Shown: in pieces, positions 1 to 11,978 of the stretch
How positions within the stretch are numbered: the stretch's first letter is position 1
Layout: every line of letters starts with the position of its first letter
DNA from: Dichotomocladium elegans
Lineage: Eukaryota; Mucoromycota; Mucoromycetes; Mucorales; Lichtheimiaceae
Length of the DNA: 64,000 bases
Assembly (NCBI GenBank): GCA_025716815.1
Contig: JAIXMN010000001.1
Location: 434,001-498,000 of the forward strand
Reading direction: 5' to 3'
Made by a program: the position numbers and the translations under genes
Notes under the pieces: model-generated
What the model was told of the DNA's origin: nothing
The model's input: only the letters and a program-made list of their open reading frames with translations
The model's database searches: none

Positions 1-1
1 C

Positions 2-73
2 AATGACGGTCAGGTTTATAAACTGACGTATGAGAGATTTTTGCCCAAAGGAGCTTGCTCAGAGATCTTCTGA
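2..73 (+). CDS. Possible 3' end of a gene cut by the left edge
   Basis: A reading frame open from the first bases runs 23 codons (ending GACSEIF) to a TGA at 71-73. Composition looks protein-like (charged and aromatic residues), but it is too short to identify, and the other frames are not excluded. It could equally be noncoding DNA. Confidence 0.2.
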   Translation, partial: NDGQVYKLTYERFLPKGACSEIF

Positions 74-732
74 GAACCAGTTGATAGAATCGAGTGCGAC
101 GAAACTATGTGTGACGCTTGGACAATACCCGAAAAGTGAAGAACAAGCCCGCGCAAAACGAGAGGACGCACCAACAGAGCCAACTTAGATGCATAGCGTC
201 CTAAATATTTATTTGATCTCGCACATAACCTTCTCCCTGACGGATTTCCTCAGGTCGATCAGCCTTCTCAGTGTACGTGCAAGCACAGACCTGATTTTTT
301 CTTAGTCCAGGCTTTCACGAGGGCCATCAGCATTTTTTAACCTGTTGCAGATGATGGAAAGAGCCAATCTCATCGGCAAAAGAGATGGGAAACTTGACCA
401 TCATCAATCAACAAAGCCATTTTGAAAAATCACTTATAAATATGACATGATTCATCATCATTTTTTATTGCTCGCTATTGCTTCTTTTTAATTATTCTTG
501 AAAGCACCACAAAGAATGAAGAAAGCGAAACGTGTCTTATTTATACTGTTTTTTCTTCTCATGCTCAGGCCGTCAATGTGACCTGTGGCATTTGATTTGT
601 ATTACAGTAACCCCCCCCCAGTTCTTGCTGGCCAAGATGTCTGCATTCTCTGGCATCAAGCAGAGAGACTCAGACATACATAACAATGTGGCATCGAGGC
701 CGCCGCGACGGTGTGCAACTATGTTTTTATTC
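74..732. other. Intergenic, no gene seen
   Basis: No conserved reading frame was recognised. The stretch is AT-rich near 420-500 and would contain the 3' UTR and terminator of the minus-strand NOL8-like gene that ends at 733. Confidence 0.5.
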
Positions 733-3186
733 TTATGTGAGAGAAGTGTCCTTGACATACTGCTTCTTAAACCGCCGAAGGGCCTTCTTTTCTCGCCGTT
801 TGAGCATCTCGCCCATTCTGGATTTAATTTCTTGCCAGTTGGCCTCGTAGTCTTCTTCTGTCGATCGCTGAAAAGTCCCGTTTGGATCGTAATTGAAACA
901 GCTCCTGTACAAGTTCTTCTCTTTAGCATGCGCAACAGAGGTTGCTCTCTGAACTTTTCCTGCTTACTTTTTCATAAGGCTTGGATTATCAGTGTGGAAA
1001 AAGAACATAACATTAAGCCCAATTTGTGCCTTATCCATACGTAATGTTAGAGTGTATTTTTCCTTTTGTGTTTTAATGCATACAAACTGACATACCTGTT
1101 TCTTTGATTTAGTTGTGTGTGCTTCCTCTTCTTCATCGCTCTCAAAGATATTCCCAAAGAGCGGGGTCTGCTGCTCGTGATCATTATCGTCATCGCCTCC
1201 AAAGAGCTTAAAAGAACCGGCTACAGATCATAACGGTGAGGATATATATATATATGTATAAACTTTATCGACAAGTATTTCTTGTTTTAACCTACCTTCC
1301 TCAGAAGCAAAGAGGGGCTTCAAGTTGGTGTTGACCTCAAAATGCTTATCTGTGGACACCGTAGGCATTGCTGTGACGGGGACTGACCTATTAGGGATGT
1401 CTGTGTGATAATGCATTGTCAGAACATATTTCTAATGTTGTGCCATACAAAGAGAGAGGGGTGAATGCATACAATCATCGGTTTCCTCTTCTGAGCTGGT
1501 GGAATTCTCCTTTTCATGTGTATCTTCTGTTTTTCGCAGATATTTATCAGCATCCTCCGCGTCAGGGTCATAGTGGGCGGCCGTATTCCATTGTGCATCG
1601 TGGGGTTTGCTAAGTGTTGTATCATCGTCAGCTATGTCTCTCATTCACAATTAGAAAAGAGAGCTTACGTCTTGGTGACTGTTTCTTCGCCAAACATAGC
1701 TCTCAAAAGATCCATAGCTTGATTTTTTTCGGCATGGAGACTTTTCGATATATCATCTTCATCATCGCTGGCTTTGTTTCCATCAGCTTTTTCATCTTCA
1801 TCGATAAATGCTTCGTCGAGTTTGAATCGATCGTCGCCCTTGAACGTGCTCTGAAGTGCCAGTCTTTCGCGACCTTTATCACCTTCAAGAACCGGATTGA
1901 TCTTGATTTCTGATAGAAAAGATGGGTTAGTGGTATATGGATCTGCGGACACTGTAGTTGTATAATATGTTCTGAATTACCCAGTTCTCCTTCGTCGTCG
2001 TCAGAATCAAACATCCAACTCGAATCTTTTGGCGTCGGCCGTGCCTCGGATATGCGTGTAACTTTTGGTTCTTCGGCTGCCTCTCCCTCATCATCAGACA
2101 CATCAAATGCGATATGGTTGGATCGATTCTCCTCCATGTTTAACGCACGAGAGATTAACTCATGCTTTTGTCTCTCTTCTTCCAATCGCCGATCCATTGC
2201 TGCAAGTCGCTTCTCTTCACTCTTATTCTATATCTCTATATGAGTAGCCAGAAAACGGCCGCCAATAGAACCTCTTCTGACCTTCAGATCCAGATCAACA
2301 CTATCCCTTCGACCACCATCGGGGTGTTGCTCATGCTTGAAGTCTTCATACGTCATCGGGAGTTCTTGGACTGATTTCATGCGTGCTTGGATGTTGTACA
2401 GTTTCGTGAGGGTATTTTTATAATGACTCGGATCAAAAACAATCTAAATATCCGTCAGCGGCATTTTTTTTTCACTCCGGAACATGCATTTGCTCACCTG
2501 TGTGCCATCTGGCCGGCGCAAATGCATGATAGCAATGGCTCGACCATACTTGCCCCGCCGCCATCCTTTCCGTTTCTCCACATCTTTCTCGGTCACCAAT
2601 GGCATATTATCGCTCGCAGCAAAATGACGCTCCCATCGTAACCGCTTCTTTTGCCGCCGCTCGAGTTTGCGCTGCTCTGTTTCATCCTCTTTGCGTTTCC
2701 GCTCAGCGTAATCGGGTTTAGCCTCTTCGATCCGCATCGCCGCCCCTTTCCATTTTGCACCGTTATAGACCGACACGCCTATGCCCGAAATAATAACAAT
2801 TGAAATAAGCAAAGAATGGTTGAATTCGAAAGGTTTGAGAAAAGTAAATTCCTACATTGCCTCCAGTCCTTGGACGTTGTCAGGATGGTCAAGTGGCCAA
2901 AACCACGGCAATGACCTATTTTCCATGTCACAAATTTAGCGCACACAACACACAAATGCCTGTCAGCGAGTATACCTTCCGAGTCTTTTGCGATTGTAGC
3001 ATCTTTTACTGTTCCGTACCGCGCAAATCGCTCACGCAGGAGCTGATCATTAATGCTTTCATGAAGTCCACCAATGTACACTCGTTTTTCGATAGCATCT
3101 GTGTATATTCAGTAGATCGTCAGGAAAATAAGACATTAGACAAAGTGATCTAGCGTACCAGAGTCTCTGACAGTCGGATCGGCCAT
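733..3186 (-). CDS. NOL8-like nucleolar RRM protein
   Basis: Eleven exons, from the start codon downwards: 3186-3159, 3098-2976, 2915-2856, 2778-2498, 2443-2282, 2227-1981, 1909-1669, 1609-1473, 1400-1296, 1220-1096, 948-733; 574 codons plus stop. The N-terminus is an RNA-recognition motif (residues ~14-95, RNP2 VYIGGL, then CRGFGHLTI). It is followed by a basic coiled region and the conserved segment WRRGKYGRAIAIMHL that is typical of NOL8 family proteins. Acidic serine-rich stretches fill the middle. Near the C-terminus come FEVNTNLKPLFA, SFKLFGG and a charged tail ending in a KRREKKALRRFKKQ helix, all seen in NOL8 relatives. By family, it is a nucleolar factor of ribosome biogenesis. Two junctions are easy to misplace: exon 8 uses an acceptor inside the apparent reading frame (after ACACTTAG), and exon 11 starts after TTCAG. 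The family call is firm; small exon errors are possible. Confidence 0.85.
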
Positions 3187-4189
3187 TCTCCAGGTTCTTT
3201 AATTTTCTTTTCAACACGCAGAAACAAAGCGTCAGGCGCAGAAAAATTACGGCTGAAAAAAATGTCGGGGTTTGCTGCATTTTGCAAAAGACTTGAGATC
3301 GACGAAGATTTATTCTAGGGTTGTCAGCTACTCCGTTCTAACCTATTGTTAACAAGATGCTTCCATGCATCTGCGACCGGTTGTTGGCAAAAGGCTAGAA
3401 TGCTGATGATTCCTGCGGATTATTGCTTTGGGTTTCGGCTCTTTCCATCGGATCCATTCAGAATGAGCCACATACGGTATCATCTGCAACAGGCAAATAA
3501 AAGCTTCCTTCCCTCGCCCGCACCCAGACAGCAATATCGTATTTATTTGATCCACAGGCGCAGAACATTTCGTATGGTGCGGAGAGAAGCCGGGGGGGAG
3601 AGTTTACAACATCCATCGAAGGACAGGGTTATTATTGGAGGAACCAGCATGTAGGTCTTGTTATGTTTTGCAGGCGACTGTCAGCCAACATAATTCGTGA
3701 TAGCAGACTTGGCTGTATGAAAATCCTGAGGATCATGATTAAGGATCCCCGTACGTAGTGAGTCGAGCATTAGTATTGACAGGTCGGTGAGGAGGGAGTG
3801 AAAACTGTTGAATGCTGTTCAAGAGGAATGGGTGGAGCCACCAGAGTCATTGGGCACTTCTGACTTTACTACAAAGTGACTCGGGCTGGTTGCTGTATCC
3901 AGATGAGAAAAAACGTGTTCCACTGCAAGCCGCTTTAAGCTTTCCTTATATCATCAGTAATGAACATACACCGTTTTCCCGAAATCAAAGTCCCAGGATC
4001 ACAAAAATAAAACCCGAAATCTTTTATGCACTTTTACATTCGAATTAGCAACCTATTTCTCTACGAAGAAGGATCAAGGTCATCTCGTTGATGAGCGTGA
4101 CTTTCCTGAACGTATGGATTATGTTGTTGATGAAGAAATGTACTTTCTGCCATCCATTTGCCCTCGCACTGAATATCTGTGTAGAAGCG
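3187..4189. other. Intergenic, gene-poor
   Basis: No recognisable gene. Holds the promoter of the NOL8-like gene at its left end. The right end (from about 4050) may already belong to the transposase relic, since frame-shifted fragments upstream of its helix-turn-helix look weakly coding. Confidence 0.4.
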
Positions 4190-5015
4190 GGGATCAACCA
4201 CGGTTACACAGCGTACACCGACCGAAGCAAGGTCTGATTTTTCAAATGGATGTTGGAGAAGGTCTAAGTGCATCAGCTGCTAGGAATCCATGCTCGTTCA
4301 TCCCAGCGATGGGCATTACAGTAGGAGAAAGACCTTGCCAGCATCTTTAAGAAACCTAACGCGAGGGGTCATTCGCGCAGTCTTAATGAGGAGCATAAGA
4401 GCGTTACTTTAGAGTGCATTGATGGCAATCCATTCATTGTTCTAGAGCAACTGCTTCAACGATCTGAGGGACTCAAAGTATCTAAAACGACGCTCCAAGA
4501 GCGCCTCCATTGGGTGCGAAAATAGGAGAGGCCCGACATTGACTTTAGATAAAAGTGCGTTTTCCTTGATGAGTCTGGATTCCATATTAGTATGAAACGC
4601 AGCATGGGATGGTCCAAGGAAGGGACTCCTGATAGTGGTCACAATACCAAAGACAACCACCATCTTGGGAGCAATCTCAGCATTAGGGATCATTAGATGT
4701 AGCTTGAGGCTCCCGCAGCCACCAATCAAGAAAAGAGAAAGAGGGCAGGTCAATCTGAAGTTGCGAGCAGAGAAACTGTAACTGGGCATTACTACAGCTT
4801 CCTTAAGGCTGTGATGGACGAGATGGATGACTATGAAAGCCCCATTGTTTGGTAATAGATAATGCACCTGTCCGTAAGGCTGAGAATATCGATGTGCTTA
4901 TCTTCCACGATACTCGCCTGAACTCAATCCGCTTGAGCAGTTTTGGTCAGCTGTCAAGAATAGGTTACCTTATCATACAGACTTGTTCTATTCTGCAATC
5001 TTCTAATATTCCCAA
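4190..5015 (+). pseudogene. Degenerate Tc1/mariner transposase
   Basis: Fragments in shifting frames line up in the order of a Tc1/mariner transposase. First comes the helix-turn-helix (FFKWMLEK, SASAA, LGIHARSSQRWA), then NARGHSRSLNEEHK and LLQRSEGLKVSKTTLQ. Next come the first catalytic block FLDESGFHISMKRSMGWSK, HYYSFLKAVMDEMD, and the last block YSPELNPLEQFWSAVKNRL. Stops and frameshifts (for example after RWALQ and at the HWVRK segment) break it, so it cannot make active protein. By family it was a cut-and-paste DNA transposase with a DDE/D triad. Terminal inverted repeats were not found by eye. A weaker second copy lies at 61.1 kb. Confidence 0.85.
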
Positions 5016-5057
5016 TCGTCTGTAGATAACGATGTCAGCCCAATTCAAGTGGCTCGA

Positions 5058-5335
5058 GAGGAGAGGATACGGGCTTTGGGTGGCACCGTGGGTTGGCTGT
5101 GCCCGCGCAGGTCGCCCACCATGGCTTCGTCGAGATGCTTTTGGTCGTCTGCTTCTGCCGCTGGTCGGTTGTCATCCCTCCTCGTTCATTTCGCCGTCGA
5201 CGCTCAACAGCTCCGGGCCCTTCCTTACATCTCTGTTCTGCCATTGCTACCGCAACGGTACACGTAGCTACCTTCGAGGTAAGAAGGGGACGGCTGGTAT
5301 TTTCTGTTGACTAACGGGTATGTCTCGGCCTTCTG
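5058..5335 (+). repeat. Dispersed repeat, copy 1 (unknown family)
   Basis: About 270 bp that matches, diverged and in opposite orientation, the block at 57280-57630. Shared landmarks in the same order are a GAGGATA...GGACTTTG-like start, CCCGCGCA, CCACCATGGCTTC, TCTGCCGCTGGT, TACCGCAA.GGTACAC, GCTACCTTCG and GACTAACG.GTAT. The block abuts the end of the transposase relic but is not part of its coding region. It carries an ATG-initiated serine/alanine-rich frame in both copies; whether that was ever coding is unclear. Confidence 0.65.
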
Positions 5336-6068
5336 ATGCATGCGACACTGAGAATATTTTATTTTGTTATCTATGCGTTCCTGATTTTTCTCCCTTGCGA
5401 ATTTTTTTTTTTGAAAATAAAGCATACGCAAACGCCATTATCTAGAAGATTCAAAATTAAAATGCTTCGATCTTCAGTTATTGTTAGTGGAGCATCTTGC
5501 AAAAGCATTGTCCTTCCCACGCTAACACTTTGGTGGCGTTCATGGCAATGTCGCGTGAGGGGTCCCTTTTTTAGCTAGACTACGTATAGACTGCATCCAC
5601 AGAGAATAACAGCGAGTGCTTCTTGGTATGAAGGTTCTATATATCCTTGTCTCTGCAGGGAGGGACGGAGGGACCGACTAGCCATTAGTCATTGGCATGA
5701 TAGAGGGGGCTTATGATTGTTTAATAATGGCCGTTCTCAGATGGCAGAGTGTACAGTATAAGGCGTACTTGCAGGAAGTGAACCTAGTAGCTTAAAAATC
5801 CCATCTGTGACAAGAATGTACAGACGCTATGTTCGATTGGCCATTATAGAGAGCAAAAACAACGTAAACATAGGGCAGATTCCTAGTTTTAGACAAGGAG
5901 GAGGATCAGATGATGTATCTGTCCTACGAACAACAGAGAGGGAACCACATAGCCGACGCCGCTCTACCAAGCCAATAGAACCTGTGTATATATTTATATA
6001 CATTTATGTACGCACCTAGTTCTCTTCTTTCTCTTCCTTCTACCTTCACATAAGCGGATCTTGTTCCA
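5336..6068. other. Intergenic, upstream of tyrosine-rich gene
   Basis: No gene recognised. AT-rich, with homopolymer runs near 5402. The last 80 bases hold the likely core promoter of the following gene. Confidence 0.4.
5987..6002 (+). promoter_or_regulatory. TATA-like box of the tyrosine-rich gene
   Basis: A TATATTTATATA tract lies about 70 nt before the ATG at 6069, at a distance compatible with a core promoter and a short leader. Confidence 0.45.
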
Positions 6069-6449
6069 ATGGGAAACCGATACAGTGTTCCATATGACGC
6101 ATATTTGAACGGGTACGATTACGACCCATATTATGGAAACGGCTATTACGACGACTATTACTCGGCCGTAAGTGCACTGCCCCCCCCTTTTTTTTTGTTT
6201 CGTATGTCATAGCAACGAAAGCGATCTGACGGGCTTTCTCAGTGGCGCCCTAGAAGCCGAGGGGTTTTTGGAAACCGATTCGGAACAGGCAGTGGATACT
6301 ACTATCCCGCCAGTTACCCCACGCCGTATGATTATTATTACGCATCACCGCAGCCGCAGCTGTACCCGTATTCCTACTACAACTACTATTACAACACCAA
6401 ACCGCTGCCTTTACTTCAACATTACAATTACCCGCGTTCATATTTTTAA
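6069..6449 (+). CDS. Small tyrosine-rich protein
   Basis: Two exons, 6069-6167 and 6243-6449, joined by a GT-AG intron whose acceptor follows TTTCTC; 101 residues. The sequence is dominated by tyrosine with glycine, asparagine, aspartate, serine and proline: exon 1 has repeats such as YDYDPYYGNGYYDDYY, exon 2 has GYYYPASYP, PYDYYYASP and YSYYNYYYN. A small basic patch (RPRSRGVFGNR) sits just after the splice junction. There is no signal peptide or membrane segment. I do not recognise the family. Composition suggests a low-complexity protein that could phase-separate, stick to a wall or be cross-linked through tyrosines, but that is inference. The continuity of tyrosine-rich coding across the splice site argues that it is real. 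Confidence 0.7.
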
Positions 6450-8789
6450 GAGCGAGCGAGAGAGCTAAAGCACGTGAATGAAACAAAACCCGAAATCAAC
6501 CATAAATCGCCTGCGTACTGCTACGGACCATAGTATTTAGTTTATTGCCAAAAAGCATCCCAGTCTTGTATACCACCACGTTGCTATATAGAAATCGAAT
6601 GCTTCATTCGCCTGCCATTATCACCGAGTGTTCTTTTACATATAAAACGATGAGACTTGGCTTTGTCATATGATAGTGTATCGCAGCATCTGACCTTTGT
6701 TCATACAAAGTGGAGACGCTGTATGGTTACCATTGCCAACATCGAGTGGTGTTCACATGAGTCGGCCGAGCATAATCACCACCCACCCAATCCAGCTTGA
6801 AGGGAAGAAAAAAAAAAACACCTTTCCCGAAATGGTGATTGTCAATCCCAGAAACCAACCCTTTTCGGAGCTGTCAATCAATCCTTCGATACACAATGAA
6901 TGTTCTTTAAGGAAGCGGACCTACTTGCGCTGCTTTCAATCTCTCTGTAAGAGAAACTCTGAGCTTGCGCTTATTCAGATGGAAGACGCAGATCCTGTAT
7001 GTCCATAGCACACTAACACCGAGAGAGCTATGAAATGAGGGAATATTTATACCTGAAATGTATATAGTAATGACACTGAGCCTGACCATCAACGTCGACC
7101 TTTGCAAGAAAACACATCTTTTGGCAATGTTGCTTCATGGGAAGAATGGACCACGACAACACAGACCTTCACAAGCGTGGCCAGCAGACAGCCAATGACG
7201 CGAGGGAGGGGGAAGAAATGCTCTGCAAAGGCTCTCGAATGGAAGAGGCCATGGGAGTGATAGAAACTAGAAACGCTGGCAACAGGCACACCTATTTTTG
7301 AGGCCACAGTCTTTGATTCCCAGTACAGGCCAGTCTCAAAGTCGTTGATAGCCAAGGATTTTACTGATACAATCCACTCTTGCATGACAAGCCATGCCCT
7401 AGCGGTTCGGAGCCCACGTTTTGCCCAGATGATGACAAGGCAAATGTCGTATGCATGGCAAAAGATGATGAGTCTTTCTACTGACTTGCTTTTTATCCGG
7501 ACCTAACACCTTGTAGATTGACCCGTACTTGATGAGCCATGGAGGAGAGGTTCGATTTGGCTGCCTTCGGACAGGCACTTCCCCTCCTTTTTTGGGGGGA
7601 GGGTGTTTGCTTTTTTGCATTGCCTGTGCTTGTTGCTGGCGGTCACCTGTCCTTGCTGCTGCCGCTGCTCCTTGGCGCACCACCCATCCCTTCGCCGTGG
7701 TTATTGCCACGTGCACATCTAGATACGCTTGACGTGAGTGGGGTTGGTAAGTGCATTCATCTCACTGGGACCTCTGGGCCGGACACGTTGCCGAAAAATG
7801 AGGGTGACCTTTCTCTCGGCACGTCCAGCCAGTGTTCCAATAAGCAGCGTTCTTTTTTTGTCGTTGCAAACGGGCGCGCCTGGGAAACGAATCTGTGATT
7901 CTACTCCATCTATCTCTCCTGTGCTCTACGAGGATATCTCTTGCTCTCCGTGCTTCAGGAACAACCATGGACGGCCCGTCCACCTTCTTTCGGGCTCCCC
8001 CACCCATGCTTGATTGTACCCGACACTTTGCAGTTTTGCCGTGAAGGAATAGTCAGTCGACCAAACTCTTATCGTTGACCTTACTCTTTATCTATCATCC
8101 AGGTGGAGTAGCGGGAAGAGAGGGGTCGCATACTCCGTTATCGCACCTTCTCGACACGTAAACACACTACCGCGTGTATGGTCAGCACGTTCAGTCGGCC
8201 CCTCCCACCCCCACAAGCTCCTATCCAGCGGTCCATGCATTGTCGCGCAGAACCCAATGGGGTTGTGATCGGGTTCTTTACGGTCCGTCTTTAAACATGC
8301 TGTCGTTCAACCAGCTCAGAAACCTGGGTATAACTAAAAAGAGTGATGTTTAGTAATGGAAATCACACAAATGGGGCATACGCTCAAAGGCTTCTGTTGG
8401 ATTGATGAGCCTCGCATTCCAACGAAACAATAAAGCACAGAGGAAAAAAAATAAACTGTACCCGAGTCCATGGTAGGCGCGAGGTCGGCGCATCTGAACC
8501 AGCAAAGAATGCGTACTCGCCTAGCTAATGGACTGGCTGGTTGCTGTCGTCTACCAGCACATTCCTCAATAGACGTGATATTGTAGACTATGTTCATTTA
8601 AATTCATTCACTCAAGCGGATTTGAGGGATCTAAAGTAATCCCCGAACAATGCTTTACAGATATATAGCATCCACCAGCGAATATAATCGCTCGTCATCT
8701 TAAAACTTTGTCTGATGTGTATATTTGAGTGCAAATGCGAAAGAATGGATAATGGTACAAGAAGAGTGACAAGGATGAGATATGATACA
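6450..8789. other. Gene-poor region with repeat remnants
   Basis: No intact gene recognised in 2.3 kb. The minus strand at 7089-8007 has several medium open frames but no identifiable domain. A 40-nt piece at 7426-7464 matches other places in the window. The run 7590-7700 is unusually rich in GCTG-type triplets. The right end is the 3' flank of the MFS gene. Confidence 0.45.
7426..7464 (-). repeat. Short dispersed repeat, copy A
   Basis: Read on the minus strand, about 38 nt (CATCTTTTGCCATGC... to CTTGTCATCA) match 61802-61839 with roughly four differences, and 52611-52646 more weakly. A TGGGCAAAAC block follows in copies A and B, offset by a small gap. Probably a remnant of a transposable element. 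Confidence 0.6.
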
Positions 8790-10240
8790 TCAAGCCTGGT
8801 TATCGCCATAGCCTGCGCGAATACGCAGGTCCTGACCTTTGACTTTTACAATGAAAAAGAGCAACATGCCGAACAAGTTGAGTCCTGCCAAGGCGACAGA
8901 GAGATATCCTGGGCCGATGGCATTAACCACAGGTTGGGCCACCAAGCTCAGGATACACGCCATGCCTGTGCGCATCACATTCGATGCGGCCGCAACAGAG
9001 GCACCCTGACCAGGCACAGAGTCCACCAAGTAGGCCTGACCGGCTGCGTAGACCTGGCTCATGCCAAAGCAAACAATGCCAAAGGCGACAATTGCAACCC
9101 ACACTGTCCAATGTGCATTCAGACCCCAGCCAAAGACGAGAACGCCCAATGGGACGAGAAACAAACCACCGGGCCTGCCTTGAAAATCAGCAAGGGATTT
9201 GAGTCTTGTAGTCACTTGCATATCTTACCATGCATTCAACGTCAGACGATCCTCCGCCTTTGGGATGCCACCGCGCTTCTGACGCGCGCGCTTGAGGAGC
9301 TCATCTGAAAGTGCTCCGGCCACGTAGGATCCAATCACGTTACCTATGCCTGCACCTAGATAGCTGAGACCGGTCTGCCACGACACAAATCCATATGTAG
9401 ACTCGAAGAGGTCGGGGATGATTGTCTCGATTGTGAACATGGTACCAAACACGCTTCCGGTCTCAAGCGCGATCAGCAGCACAAACAAGTGCCGCAGCAG
9501 GTATACGCTCTTGATGGGGTTGAGGGACGTCTTTGGGTCAGGCGGTGGCGCAATACTGGCCTCATACATGTCATCATCATTGCCATTTTCTACATCGACG
9601 TCATCACCTCCGTCTGCGATAGTGCGAGCATCATCTTCTTCATCGCTGCTATCTGCGTACTGTAGCAGGGACGACGCCGCAGCGCTGTTGCCGGGCTTCT
9701 CAGAGAGGGGCTCCCACATGCCTTCCATCCGGTACGTCTCGGGTAAAAAGAAGAACAAGAATGCAAACAGAAAGATACCATAGCCTGCGCAAAACCAGAA
9801 TGTCGAGCGCCATCCCAACGCTGTTGTCAGCCCTCCACCCAGAATAGGACCTTTACAGTATGCTTAGCGTGGTTTACCAAAAGAAAGAGCTAGCTCTTAC
9901 CAACGAGGGGGCCAACAAATTGGCCTACGAATAGAGTGCTAAATGCTGTACCACGCTCGATCACTTCCCAACAATCAGACACCGTGCCTGCGCCAACAGA
10001 TATCGTGACTAGACCAATGTTGAACCTTAGGGTAGCCGTCGATGCATGGATATGTCCGCAATGTGGCTTACCTGAAGTGCCGACGGACTGAACCAGCCGC
10101 ATCACAAGAAGCATGTATACGTTTATTGACAGGGCGCAGCCTACGGATGCGCCTGTAAATATCAAGAGCGATACAAGATACAGGAACCTATGATTAAAAA
10201 TAGTAAATATACTTAGGGTGAGTTGATCCTGCACAAACCG

Positions 10241-10277
<37 letters not shown>

Positions 10278-10977
10278 TCTACCTATTGTTTATGTTCTCC
10301 CCGGGGGGGGATTATTTACCTGCGAACGTGATAAAAGTCGGACATGGACGCCCATAGGATTGGCTGATTAAATATAAACGGTTAGTTGGGTGGGGTGCCA
10401 AATGCGCGGTCGACGTATATACACATCTATGTATATAAAGTTTTCCACTCACACCAAAGCCACCAAATAACATAAACAGAGACGTGGTCAGAGTCACTTC
10501 AATATCCGAGGCATCGAATTCAGCGGCAATGGCAGGCAGCCCAGGAAACTAAAAGGACGCACATTGCGTCAGTTACCAGAACGCTAAATATAGCATATAA
10601 CTTGCATAGATTGTTGAGCAAAAGCCGTTCAGTGAGCCGCCTAATGCCAGGCACGCGAGAATCCAGCGTTTCTGGGACTTTGAGAACGTGCGGGGATCGT
10701 GCGGAATCGGAGGCCGGAACTGCATGCGTGACCGAAAAAACGCAATGAGGCCGGCCGATAATGGCACTCGGCGGAACCGATACCGGCGTCGTAGGCTGCG
10801 GCGGCTGTTGTGACGGGTTTGATTCACCACAGCGCTGCTCGTATTGGCGCTGGTTGGTTGATTGGCCAGAGAAATTGCCTCATGTTCACATGCCGCGCCG
10901 GAGATGGTGGACTGCGCGGCTGTCAAAGTAGCTTCTGAGTCCAACTGATGTGTAGGAAAACGAGGCGGTGGATGCAT
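8790..10977 (-). CDS. MFS transporter (DHA1-type drug or polyamine exporter)
   Basis: Seven exons: 10977-10606, 10548-10453, 10363-10320, 10187-10072, 10008-9901, 9850-9229, 9174-8790. A long polar N-terminus is followed by twelve hydrophobic segments. Landmarks are FSKSQKRWILACLALGG at the start of TM1, the loop motif PILWASMSDFYHVRR after TM2, and GPILGGGLTTALGWRSTFW at TM5. An acidic central loop (SSDEEDDARTIADGGDD) precedes the second half. By family, it is a proton-coupled exporter of drugs, polyamines or organic acids at the plasma membrane; the substrate cannot be read off. Intron 1 is GC-AG (TAT|GCAAGT), needed to restore NGFCSTIYFPGLPAIAAEF. The last acceptor is at AAGGCAG, restoring LNAWPGGLFLVP. 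The intron after exon 3 carries a CAG/CTG microsatellite. Confidence 0.88.
10241..10275 (+). repeat. CTG trinucleotide repeat inside an MFS intron
   Basis: About eleven uninterrupted CTG units (CAG on the coding strand) lie in the 132-nt intron between exons 3 and 4 of the MFS gene. They do not add glutamines to the protein. Confidence 0.9.
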
Positions 10978-11282
10978 ATTAGAAAAGAATAAAGATGAGA
11001 GAGAAAGAAAGAGAAAAGATGGGATCTTGTAGATGAAAAGTTGTCCTTAGAAATGACCTATAATTAATTCATTTTGTTTTGGGGGATTTGATGATGTTGT
11101 GAGGCTGACGAGAGGGGGGCGCACGCAATGCTTGTTGGAGACATGTTTACTGTTGATGCCATTTCCTCGTTTTATTTTTGGGTTATCTGCTTGCTCTGAT
11201 GTACACAAAGGCATCAGCCTTGGCTCGATAACGGAAGAAAGCATTTTAATATGAGCACCTCTCCTTCCCAGCTACGTAGAAC
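10978..11282. other. Intergenic between MFS and Ctr genes
   Basis: Promoter region of the MFS gene and 3' flank of the copper transporter. No gene seen; a purine-rich tract lies at 10980-11030. Confidence 0.5.
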
Positions 11283-11853
11283 TTAATGGCATTGAATCGA
11301 TCGACTAGCGACAAAAAATTCTTGTCCAAACAAGAAATGTCCAACGCCTGCGCCGAGAATAATCGCAATCATCAGATAGCCATTGTACGTCATAAAAACG
11401 AGCATTAGCCAGAAGCTGACCGCGACCAGAAAGGCATAAATGGCTGAACGGGCGAGCGCCTGGTTTCGAGTGAGGAGTCGCTTTTTGGCCATGCGCGGCG
11501 TCGTGCTGTGGAGAAGCTCGGTATTCTCGCTGTCTTCAAGGTTATCGTCCAGCATACATTTCGTGGCTGCATCGTACCACCGTTGGTCCAAGCGGTTGGA
11601 TACCATCCGGACATACTCGTACCCCACCGCAATGCCAAACAGAATAAAGCACGAAAGAAAAAGCCCCCATACGGTGGAAACATGCCACCACCTCCAGACA
11701 ATGCATACGTCCTCCACTTGCCAATTGAATAGCATCTGTTGAAACCATTGTTCAGGTCATTAAGAAGCATGTACCATTCGGCATAAGACGTAGCGAACTT
11801 GCATTCATTTTACACATTTGCATTGGCATTCCGTCGTGTCCGCCGTGATCCAT
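11283..11853 (-). CDS. Ctr-family copper transporter
   Basis: Two exons, 11853-11803 and 11735-11283; 167 residues. The N-terminus is a short Met/His-rich, copper-binding stretch (DHGGHDGMPMQMCKMN). Three membrane segments follow: HVSTVWGLFLSCFILFGIAV; SAIYAFLVAVSFWLMLVFMTY with the essential MxxxM motif (MLVFM); and YLMIAIILGAGVGHFLFG with the GxxxG helix-packing motif. By family it forms a trimeric copper(I) channel at the plasma membrane or vacuole; the short N-terminus resembles the vacuolar CTR2 type, but location is inference. The intron is GC-AG (AAT|GCAAGT...AACAG|ATG) and joins CKMN to MLFNWQVEDVC, matching the family pattern CxMNMLxN. It lies 125 bp downstream of the lunapark-like gene on the same strand. 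Confidence 0.9.
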
Positions 11854-11978
11854 GATGAAGTAAGTTTTCGTGGGTTCAATTAGAAAGAGAGAAAGAAAGC
11901 AAAGTGGATACACATGTTTATTTTTTTTTCATATATATGCATGTGTGCGTGTGAAACAAGGTCAGAGATCGACCTCCA

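Noticed and set aside
573..935. Basic 120-codon frame on the minus strand
   Set aside because: Out of frame with the last exon of the NOL8-like gene; the conserved KRREKKALRRFKKQ end lies in another frame.
1610..1668. A frameshift in the NOL8-like gene between exons 7 and 8
   Set aside because: Using the downstream acceptor ACACTTAG restores the frame with an ordinary intron, so no error need be assumed.
7529..7898. Leucine-rich plus-strand frame resembling membrane protein
   Set aside because: Composition comes from GCTG-rich DNA; no conserved motif, and the opposite strand is also open.
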